A DNA stretch of 64,000 nt from Vitis vinifera (lineage: Eukaryota > Streptophyta > Magnoliopsida > Vitales > Vitaceae). Of this stretch, positions 53,641 through 64,000 are shown piece by piece (the stretch's first letter is position 1; each line of letters starts with the position of its first letter). The notes under the pieces are model-generated. The model ran no database searches. It saw only the letters and a program-made list of their open reading frames with translations, and was not told the origin of the DNA. The translations under genes and the position numbers were made by a program. Location of the stretch: assembly GCF_030704535.1 (NCBI RefSeq), contig NC_081818.1, positions 26,451,001 through 26,515,000 on the forward strand. The letters run 5' to 3'.

Positions 53641-56600
53641 AATCACACTTTCCCCCCTTCTTTTTCATCTATTTCTACTTCTGCCGGCAATAAATTGTAT
53701 ATTCTAAATAATTTATATTTTTTTATTTTTAAACACAGTAATAACTTTTAAATAAGATATTAAAATTTGCATTAAAAAAATTAATGACTTTAAAAATTAT
53801 TTAAGAAGATTGAAGTATCAAAAAAATGCTTATTATTATGAATTTTTAAGCTTTTAGGTTATATTTGATTAACAAGATGAGATCAAATATACATATCTTA
53901 CGACATCACGTTCCATTATGTCATATGATAGGAAATTATCTTATAATATGATTTTTCACATTAGCATGATATTTTAAAGAAGTATATTTAATATAATATA
54001 TTATATTATATTTATATTTAATTATTGAAATAAATAAAAAAATAATAATATGAAATATATATTATTTTTTAATATTTAAAATAAAAACAATGTTACATTT
54101 TAATATTTTTTATTTAAAAAATAAATAAAAATTTTCTTATATTTAACTATGTTCATTATTAAAATATTTAAATTTTATAAATAAAATTTAAATATATTAT
54201 GTTATTCAATATATAAAAATTAGTGTATATATATATATTATTAAAAATATTTTTAAAATTTTTTTAACCACTGATTTAATTTTATAATAAAAAAAATTAC
54301 TTTATAAAATAAAAAATTGATTAAAAATATAAATTTATATATGTTCTATGCTATGTTTGGTTCAACATACAAATCTCATCAGTAACAAAACATAAAATAT
54401 GTTTAACATCTCATATTATATTCCATCAACCAAACATAACCTTAAAATGTTATATTTTTTATATAGAAGTTTTTAACCCAAACAAAATTGGAGAACCGGT
54501 TAAGGAAAACAAAATGAATTGTTAAAAAGGAGACTTTATTTTTGTATTAATTTTATTTGGCCTCCTCATTTTTTCCAAATTCAACAAACCACAATTGTAT
54601 CCGAATTGAATTTGCCCACTTGGAAAATAAGAACCGCCTGGAATTCCATGGACTAAGACACTGAGGTGAAAATCTCCAAAAAGACAGGGCGAAATAGAAA
54701 ATCTAGAATTGCATTAATATGCACAAAATGTAGACATGATAAAACTGTAGTGGTCCTGACTCCTGAGCTTGAGGCCACAAGGGTCCAGTCGTGGGTCTTG
54801 TTTTAGATTTTTTTAAGGAACGGGGGTTCCACCAATATCGGAGCCTAGTGCTTTTTTGAAAAGTCCAATCCAAATTATAAACTTAATTGTAATCTGTATG
54901 GGAAAATTACGGGCATTCTGTAACATAAGTGGGGTTTGGTGAGCACGTGGGGAGAGGAGAGTGAGGCAGACACGCCAATAAAGAAGGGATTTATTTTGAT
55001 ATGGGTCATGAAATGAATCCTTAGAGGCTTAAACCAGATTCAAACCACGGTCAGATGACTGAGGGGTTAGGTGGGACTTGGGCAGCAACGATGGGTGGAG
55101 AGGTAGGTCTCAGTCTCACCAACATCGGATTCAAGTGAAGGAGGGTGTGATTGGTATGGAATAACAACCGGATTAATGAGACGTGGCAGGGGGTAGCTGT
55201 GATTGATGTCAAAACCCGGGTTTTAGGCTCCTCCTAGGTGCGTCTACGGTCTACCTTTCAAATCTTATCAGAGATTTTCTTTTCCAGACTGCTTTTATAT
55301 CACGTTGCCAAGGTGTCTGTCCTGCAAAAGAAGCACAAAGTTGGCCTTGGTGCTTTATTGGGCAATTGCAATTTGGCTTCCTCTTCTTTCAAGCTTGTTT
55401 AAGACTTGGGGTTTTATCCTTTTAGGATCAAATGGATAGGTGGAACCCAAGAAAAGACTGATCCAGACGTGTGACCATCACACTAGAGCTAAATGCACCC
55501 ACCCCAACCGCCCAACCCCACACTAGACCTTGATTGTCAGCTAATTCCAAATAATGCTCAATAATTGGTACTTTTAAATGCTGGAATCTATCCTCTCTTT
55601 TTTGCAGCAATGACTGCTGGTACGGCATTGCTCCATATTTTTAGGGTTTCTTTAGACACTGAAGAATTGTAAATGAAATTATCGGAGGAGTATGTGAGAT
55701 TATACAAGTAATTTTGAGAAATTATACTTGAACAGTTTGAACCGTGTGCTTTACTTTTGACTTTGGGCTTTGGTAGGTAGACAAATGGGAAATGACATTT
55801 TGATGAAAGCAACAATTAGCCAATTTCAGCAGTCAAGGCCCCAAAGGTGAGGCAAAAGCTTCAACAACCCAAAATTCAAGGTGGGTTTGGACCTGCCTAC
55901 TGATATAAAAAGGAAGTCATAGGTCAGAAAGGCAAAGACCTCCACTTCAAAAAGGAAAGCTTGCTTTTGCAGTTGATGCATTTTCATAGGCAAAAGGTGT
56001 TCACGAGCAAAAGGTGTTTAAAAGGTGTGTTTCCACACTCATTTTAAAGAAAACATAAAATATAATACAAGTTTCATACTTTCAGGGTCAAACTTACTAC
56101 CAAAATGGTCAAAGATAATACCTATATGATTAAAAGATGGTACCCGAGTAATAAAAACTAATACATTTGATTGAAAAATACGTAAAATCCTAGATGAAGG
56201 TATGAAATTTGGATTTTATAAACTTGAATTCCTATGTTTTGGTTTTTTTTTCTCAAATGAGCTCGAGGAAACACACTTTTCCCTTTAATCAAAGCCTTCC
56301 TAAACCTGTTTGTAGCCATTATGACTTGACTCATGGTATACACCTGCCTTCAACATAGCATACATTATAAGCAAGTATAAATAGACATATAGCCTTCCCG
56401 GAACTGAAAACCATTTAATCCAAAATACAAGGGTCAAAGAATATATAAACCAAAAACTATGACAATAGTGAGTATTCTTTATTTACCCGCCCAATGTTCT
56501 GAAGAGTTAAATTGGTGAGATTAGTTGAGAAAAATGGGAGAATGGAACAAAGGTCAAAGGTAAGGATGCAAAGTCAAAAAATGACACTGAATTAAAATAA

Positions 56601-57180
56601 AAGAGGTGTTTAATGTTTTTGGCTTAGTATGAGATGGAGAGAGTAACTGAGGTTTTTACTTCGAAAAATAGGACTATTTTTTCCAACAAAATATTTAAAT
56701 CTGCATGTTAGTAAACTAGTCCGGAAACTACATCACTATGATGTCCCCATATGGATTGCCAGGATCAAATCAAGAAAATATAGAACCTACCATAGAAGTT
56801 CAAAGCAATTTAAGAAAAGAAAGCAACCACACTAACTTCTGATAGATTGATGCATGATACACCTAAATTCACACGAAACAGAAGATGTAGTATAAAATTA
56901 ACACATGAGGGTTGCCAAAAGCAAAGAGATATAGTTTGACCTCTTGAAGCTTTTAACCTTTACTTAATCATGGATGATTTTGCCCAGTTTGCTATCTACC
57001 CCCCTTCATGACAGATTAATATAAAAATTGGACAATTGATGTCACTTGCTGGAGCTTTCCTGCATTCTAATCCAAAAAGGAAACTCAGAATTAGCTTGGT
57101 GAATTGAAAGGAAGACGATCAATTCAATGCGGAGAAAAATATCCAGAGAGGAAAGAGCAACTTACTTGAAGAATCAGACA
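53641..57180. other. Intergenic between G6PDH and PUX1
   Basis: The part from 53690 to 54480 is extremely AT-rich. The part from 54900 to 55300 is more balanced, with CACGTG near 54943 and GACGTGGC near 55180. The word CAAAAGGTGTT recurs at 55990-56020. No gene could be supported. Confidence 0.4.
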
Positions 57181-60100
57181 TCACATTTTCAGCCACTTTG
57201 GCTTAACAGGTTTTTTCTGAGCAGGCTTGGGCTCTTGGGCAACAGGGGGAGGAGCCACTTTTTCAGCTTCAGGTTCAATTGCAGGTTGGACGGGTTCTAC
57301 CAGCTCAGTGACAAGATGTAAGCCTTTCAAAGACATGATTTCTTCTCGAAGGCAGGCACCCGAATTTCCAGCTGCACCATCATTGCCTGAACATGTCAAA
57401 AAGTGATCACACTTAATAACATTAGTCATTGTTCTCAAACAGGGAAATCATCAGTGGAATTGGAATCCACCCAACAGAGAGACTGCGTCATCAACAAACT
57501 GAAACAGGGGGAAGAAAGCAAAAGGAAAACGACTAAATTTCATTTTCTATGAAGCACATAATATATTAGGTCAATTGCTGTTTAGACCCTCTAGGAATCA
57601 TTTTCTTCCTCACATTCTGTCAATTAGGTACAAATGGAGCTTATTTTAGTCAGTCCATGTGTTTTGCACCTTTTTCTTTGATTAAAGTTATGAAATATGC
57701 TTGGTTTTTGTATGCAGCAATTTTAACTATAATGCAGCAAAGTCAGAGTGCTCCATTAGTCTTGCTTCTGTTGCGAAGGTAAAAATTATCTTAAAGTTGG
57801 CAGTAGATCAGGAAAACTATTTTATATAGTGAGGGTGGCTTCCCAAGTGGTCTCTTCTCTGTTGGTGAGAGAGGGAGGGGGGGTTCATCCACTTTGTTAA
57901 ACAAAAGGCAAATTAGGTCCTGAGTTCATCAGAACTAAGATAACCGCAATGTAACGCCCATCAAATGCCACAAGAAAAGGGAAAGTGCATTTCAAACACA
58001 GGGCAACTTTATCACATCCCTAAAAACAAAATAAACAGATAAGCCATCCTTCAAATGTTATTGTTCCAGTAAGCTACCTAGACAAGACAAGCATGCAATG
58101 GTACCAGCCTTGTGAAATTTCTCATGGATGTCCTCAAAACTGAACAGTGGCACAACTAGAAATTGAGGGTTGGTTTACAGCCCAAGTTCAGTTGTATGGT
58201 TTTTTAGCTTTGCAATAAACATTTATATTTATGTCAAGATCAGAGTCAAGCACAGAGCTAACAAACCAAAAAAATTGTGCTAATTTGAAAACAAAATCTT
58301 AATGGACCAAAAGTTTCAGGAACAAATTTTGATCACAAATAAGTCAAGGCTAATTGCTGTCAAGGTCACATTCAGAGACAATGTTAGACTGACCATGGAA
58401 GGTCTCAGATTGCATCTGGTGTTACAGAGGTCACATATCCATGGCTTGTGAAGCAAGATTAGATGGGTTTCTATGTTATCCCCAGAAAAAATAAATAAAT
58501 AAATAAAGAAAAGAAAAGAAAGAAATAATCACACACAACTTGCAAATTATGCATGAAGATTCAGCTTACAAGAGCTCAATTGAATGCTAATAGGAAACCA
58601 ACATGTACTAACCCTTTGGTTGATCATATGAAAAATAGATGATTGCACCAGGAACAAACCCAGCAGAGTAAAAATCCTGTGACATATCTTTTATTTGCTT
58701 CTTAGGGGGAGCAGTATCTGAAATACAACCAAATCGAAATGTTAAGCTTCACTACTTTAGCTTAACCAATCTAAAATAACATGTTGAAATTTGGATCTCA
58801 GATAAATAAATTGAAGCTTTTAATCATACATAGAAATAATAAATATTTTGGTTTGAAAAATTCCTACATATGTAGAATGGTAGTTCTGGTTGAGCAATCA
58901 CTTTCATGAGGAGATCAACCAAGCTCTGAAGTGTCTCCGATGGATGAAATGTGGCCTCTAAAGTGTGATTATCAGGGAATCTCACCCGAATGACAGCCTG
59001 CAAAAGAAGCAGATAATTTTACTATGAAAACCCGAACCCTCATTAAAATTTTATCAATTTAACCAGTGAAAAGAGATCATTAACAAAGGAAGGTCCAGTC
59101 GGCACTTTTGTTATTCTCGACTTGCGAGCAGCCTCTTCTGCTTCTCGGATTTTTCGTGTCTTCAAGAATTTATCTGCTTGCATTTCCATTTGATGGCATT
59201 AAAGAAGTTAACATCATAATAGGATGGGAATGAGTGTGTATGCATATGTAATACAAAAATATGCATATGTATGTAATTATATATATATTCATTCTGGACC
59301 TCTATTATGCGTGTGTGTGTGTGTGCGCGCGTGTGTATTGATATAGGGGCTCTATTATATGTCAACCATTATATCAATTTTTTTGCACAAAAGTTAGAAA
59401 TACATAAAAGGCAGGACTAGTCTAGTCTCTTAGTGAGAGACAAGATTATGTCTCCCACTCCTTGCTGATATTCCTATCAATGCCCTAGGATTGGGGACCC
59501 ACACAAAATCGGTCCTAAATGTGAATCTTCAAGCCAAATATCTAACAAATTCAGTACATATGCAAAATGGGATAATATTTGCCTATATAATAGTTTGGTT
59601 GAAATATCCACTTCTTTCCACAACCTGCAAAGATGTGTCATGAATATAATGCAACCCAAAGCACAACCTATTGCATTTCCTTTCCCTTGATATGACTAAA
59701 ATAATCAATAAATAAGGTCATCGTCAATTTACCTTCCTTTTTGGTGGCCAAAATTCGATAATAATCTTCTGCAGTGAACTCATAGAAGTCATCTGTCTCC
59801 TCTGCCAAAGACAATTAAAAAATTTAAAATTTCCTAAATACATCCCTAATACTGAAAGTACTCCAAAGGTGATATATAAGTCCTAGTGTGTGTCTCCCAG
59901 GCAGGGTTGTAAAGGTTCAAATCTTTCATACCACTATGGGATGCTTCATCTGGTGTTTGAGAAGTTGTTGATGTTTCAAATACATGGATTTCATGGCCAA
60001 ACTTTTGTTTCACAGCTTCAAGAGCAGCCTGAAATTACATATGAAAAATCAACTAAATAGCAGCCCAACGTACACCAACAACACAATAGTTAGCTTAAAT

Positions 60101-61561
60101 TACTGCATAACAACAAATTCACCTTGTCCACTGGTTTTGAAAAAAAAATTAAAAAAAATAGCAACAATTAATAGACATTTGTAGTGAACTTGATTAGATG
60201 AAGAGTCTAATAAAAATTATTAGAACTAGGAAGAGTGCAAATCAAATGATATAATTTAAATCTGAATATATTCTTGACTAGGGATAATCTTAATGACTTG
60301 AGAACATCAAAATCCAATAGAAAGAAAACTTAGCGACATTTAGAGCCCATTTGGTAGTGATTCGAGGAAGCGCTTTTAATATTTTTAATACTTATAAAAA
60401 TTTATCATTCAAGTGTTAAAAATGTTAGAAACACTTTCTAGAATCACTCTCAAATGCACTCTTAAAGTCCAATTGATGGTGCATTTAGAAAACACTTCTA
60501 ACATAAAAAGTGTTTTTAAAGAAAAATCAAGTTTAGCAATATTTAGAAAACACTTTTAAAAAGTTGAAAAATCACTTATAGTGCTTATCAGAGAGGCAAT
60601 TGATAGGTAATTCTGCCCAAAAACATTTCTAGAGAAAGCACTTCCATTAAAAGCACTATGGATAGAAACCTACCAAAAGCAATCTTATTTTTCTTGGATG
60701 CCTCATTGGAATCCTAGTTGGTGCAAAAGTAGAACCTAACAGGCAGCCCAGGATTTAGACTCCCTAACTACTTATATACTCTTGCCCTTTCAGTTTTACC
60801 CGTATATTGATAGGAGTCATTAACATCGAATAGATAGCACCCAAGTTTTGGATTTGTGATTCTAAAAGCACGATGCTAGAAAGGGCATCAGTTGTCAAAA
60901 ATTGCAAGAGAAACAGGACAAAATTACCTTATCCAATTCATACTTGGGTCCTAAGCCTCAAACATGTTATGGTTAATAAGTTAGTTTAGATTGCAAGAGA
61001 ATCAACCCAGATCAGCCTACCCAAATGCTAATTTGAAAGGGCCCCATTGAATAAACGGATCTAACAGCCACCTCAAAATCCTCCTAATATAGGTTTCCAT
61101 GAGAAAACGCTGAAGCCAATCAGTCAGGAATTCATGTCAATTAGTTTACATAATTTCCCATGAAATTCACATAAAATTAGCACTGTATCCCAAGTCCAAT
61201 CAAACCCACAAAAACGAGATTGAAAAAAAAAAAAATCGTTCTTTAACGTCTTCCAAGCCCAGGAAACAAAACCAAACCCCAATTAAACCATAAGAAAAGG
61301 GACACATAAACCCCACCCGACGCCAAGAATCCAACACTAATCGCCATTTCCACCACGGACAGAGCACATTACAGAAACCCCGATCGAGCCCATCCCCAAT
61401 AACAGGAAACCCACCAAAAATTGAACCAGAAAAATCCATTGAGATCAAGAAATTAACACACAAGGAGTTGAAACGGACAAGACCTTGGCAGCAACTTCAT
61501 CCATCGGATCAATGGTAGTGAGCCTCCTTCTCTTCCAATGTGGTGAAGAATCAAAGATCAT
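57181..61561 (-). CDS. PUX1: Plant UBX domain protein 1 (CDC48 adaptor)
   Basis: PUX1 is known to bind the AAA-ATPase CDC48/p97 and promote disassembly of its hexamer. Seven coding exons, minus strand: 61561-61484, 60028-59932, 59801-59733, 59173-59106, 58997-58868, 58717-58613, 57386-57181; total 753 nt, 250 residues (Arabidopsis 251). The start is MIFDSSPHWKRRRL. A conserved acidic/aromatic block (ETDDFYEFTAEDYYRILATK) precedes the UBX domain at about 105-182 (AVIRVRFPDNHTLEATFHPS to GFVPGAIIYF). The tail ends KPKWLKM, as in the Arabidopsis protein. The exon 4 donor AAA|GTGCCG is weak; a stronger donor (CTG|GTTAAA) 42 bases further would add 14 residues in frame. The shorter form matches Arabidopsis. 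Confidence 0.93.
59310..59337. repeat. (GT)n/(GC)n microsatellite in PUX1 intron 3
   Basis: A GT run with a short GCGCGC interruption, preceded by TATATATA at 59277-59288. Confidence 0.9.
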
Positions 61562-61730
61562 TGGGGAATAAAGGAAACCCAACAGTCTTGCATAGAGCCG
61601 TGGCAGCTTGTATTCAGCTTCATATATATCTTTTGGGTTGGCCTCCCAACTCCTCTACAGTATCGTTTCTTTTTCTTTTCTTTCCCATGAGTCGGCGCTC
61701 GCACGTGGTGATTGCACGCGTGTACGCGTC
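61562..61730 (-). promoter_or_regulatory. PUX1 core promoter
   Basis: A GATATATATGAA box reads on the minus strand at about 61619-61630, about 60 bases from the start codon. Further upstream are a G-box core CACGTG (61702-61707) and CACGCGTG (61715-61722). The spacing suits a short leader of about 35 bases. Confidence 0.55.
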
Positions 61731-64000
61731 TCATCCGAGTACCGGATTCGTTTCGGCCCAAATTTAAGTTTGGGCTGAATAGTCAAGCCCATAATCAGCC
61801 CACAAAAGACATCCATTGAAGATGAAACCCTATATGGACTACCTATGATTTAGATGTTGGTCAATCCAGTGCAAAATATTTTATACTTTTGATTCTCTAA
61901 TTTTCATCCCAGGGTTATTAATGTTTTTATTTTTTATATTTTATTCATTAAATTATTAAGAACAAATTCAGAACTTTTCATATAATTTTTTAAAAAAAAA
62001 AATTGTTTCAAATCTTCAATAATTAAAATTAAAATTATATATGTCATGAAAGCATTATCAAGATGAACTATTTTTCAAGAGAATTAGACATCGAAGCTCT
62101 ATAACAACATTTTAAAATAAGTTTTTTAAGATTACGTTTGATTTCCAAAAAAAAATATAAAAGAAAGAATAAAGATGAAAAGTACAAGAAAAAAATGTAA
62201 AATAAAATAAAATATAAATTTTAAGTTAATAAGTTATTTTTATATATTTCTTTCAACTTATTTAATTTATTTAAAATTTTTTATATAAAAATGATTAATT
62301 TAAAAATACAAAAAAATTTAATTAGTTTTAATTATATATGTTTTTTTTTTAAATAAAACCAAACACGATAAAACCATGTCCTCGGGCATATTCCATAGTA
62401 CTCGTTCGAAATCAAAATTTAGTGTAAATAAAGTTTATAAAAACTTTCATGGATAATACTTTAAAACTTCCATAATGACATTTGAAATCGATTTTAAATC
62501 ATTTTGACAAATTTTGAAGTCAAATTGTATTAAATGAAAATTGTCTCAGTATCTGAATGAAATATCATTGTCCAAAAAAATGCTTGAATTACTTTATAAA
62601 ATGTCCACAATCTCGATTTATTATTTTACTAATAAATTTTTAGGGTATAAATGCTTTTAACATTCTTTTCACCAAAATGAAATTTAAGAGAGAACTTTAT
62701 GTTAAGAGTATTCTTTCGCTTTTGTCTAATAGAGTAAAAATAAAATATAAAATAAATAAAAATAACATTTTTTTTATTGATAGGATCAAGTCAGCCCCAC
62801 TTAGGTATCCAAACCCAACTCCATCAATCACCCACTTACGCATCGGTTCGGTAGTTTACTATTTCAAATGATGATTATTCTTTAAATTGAAGACCGATGG
62901 TTAGCCCAGTGGGACCTTCTGTCAAATCAACCACGCCCAGTAGTAATCAGTCAGCTGGTTAACCATACACTAAACCATGCTCAGTAGTTTTCAAAATATT
63001 AAGAGTTGGGGGTTGAATGCAGTGTGAAGCAACAGTACCCACCACGTGTTTGAACTTTGAACCTGCCCTTTATAAATTCCAAATTCCCCCACCTCACCAA
63101 ACATCCTGCTTTGTCATAATCCATTTTTCCTATTTTTGTAGCATGTTTGTATACTTGTCTGATTTAGAAATGCTGTGACGCCCAAGCAAAGCTAAGTATT
63201 TCAATTTTCAGCCATCATCTTTTGTCCATGGCCCTTACCCCTTCAACTTTGGATATATACTTTCAAAACAAGGGAAAAAGACACGTCTAATAAGGATTGT
63301 TTAATATGAAGTGGGTTTTTTTTTCTAATTTTTATTTTTATAAATACTAATTTTAAGTGATTTTTAATTGTATATTCTCTTAATATTAAATATTTTGGCA
63401 ATTCTATTTATGTCACACCATAGATTTTATTTATTGCTTATTTATTCCAATAGTTTAATTTATTATAATTTACATTTCCTAACATCTCGACGAAACTTTC
63501 TAAAATTTCACCTCTTTTACTTTTAATTGTACCAAGAATATCTTATAAAACTTCTCGACTTTTGAATATGGAATATCCCACTTTCACGCAATTCATTAGG
63601 TTCAACGAGCTTTTATCACTCAGTTCATGATTTGTAATATTTTCTCAAGCCTTAATGTTAAACATGGAATTGTTGATAAAATATTTGATAATTAACTGCT
63701 TTAATCCTACCATTTGAGAAAGAATTTTTGGTGTTCTAAATCTAACTTTGTTTGTAAAAAGGAAGTTTAAAGTTTGGAAATAGATACAAAGCATACCCAT
63801 GGTTTGACGGTTTGCTTTGTAATGATGAATATGTCATGAATTTGTCAAGTCCCCAAATGTAAGGATTATGAATTTTAATACGGGGCATCATAAAATTTCT
63901 CTTTTAAAGAATAATGGTATTGTAAACGATGTCAAACTATGTAATCTATATACAATTGATTTTTTGAATAAAATAAACGAGCAAATAAATAAAAAGTATC
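61731..64000. other. AT-rich intergenic to right edge, possible promoter near 63043
   Basis: Mostly AT-rich with no recognisable gene. A G-box core CACGTG at 63043-63048, followed by TATAAA at 63071-63076 and a C-rich leader-like stretch, could be a plus-strand promoter. However, only an 11-codon frame follows at about 63143 and no coding exon is visible before the window ends. Confidence 0.3.

Overview
This 64-kb window is plant nuclear DNA. It is AT-rich, its genes have many introns with plant-type GT/AG borders, and transposable elements sit inside the larger introns. A eudicot, probably a woody perennial such as grapevine, is my best guess from the mix of protein and repeat families; this is inference, since nothing could be searched.

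Seven host genes are supported. A prohibitin 3' end (plus strand) enters from the left edge. Six further genes are all on the minus strand: cytosolic glyceraldehyde-3-phosphate dehydrogenase GAPC (4205-6401, 11 coding exons), trihelix transcription factor GT-1 (7687-25442, 5 exons), cytosolic Fe-S scaffold NBP35 (27346-34973, 3 exons), an SKIP14-like F-box protein (37220-39707, 2 exons), cytosolic glucose-6-phosphate dehydrogenase (44588-53090, 15 exons) and the CDC48-adaptor PUX1 (57181-61561, 7 exons). Exon borders were assigned by hand; for each complete gene the exon lengths sum to an open frame of the length expected for the family.

The repeats form a nested history. GT-1 intron 2 (11.1 kb) holds a 5'-truncated LINE with a 13-bp target duplication. 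That LINE was later split by a 5.9-kb Ty3/gypsy chromovirus-like LTR element with a 5-bp duplication, lying antisense to GT-1. The same intron carries a 145-bp LINE tail flanked by a 19-bp duplication. GT-1 intron 1 (4.7 kb) holds a long decayed LINE broken by a solo LTR related to the intron 2 element. NBP35 intron 2 (6.5 kb) is mostly a large inverted repeat. Its arms look like head-to-head LTRs of a second gypsy family, and one arm carries a 764-bp hAT-like element with an 8-bp duplication and four copies of a CGTTTT-type palindrome. Close relatives of that palindrome lie upstream of NBP35 and GT-1.

The host genes do not form an operon-like unit. GAPC and G6PDH act in cytosolic sugar metabolism, NBP35 in Fe-S assembly, PUX1 and the F-box protein in ubiquitin/CDC48 protein turnover, prohibitin in mitochondria and GT-1 in transcription. 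The most unusual objects are the intronic inverted LTR structure in NBP35 and the stacked insertions in GT-1. I found no CRISPR array, rRNA or convincing tRNA gene.
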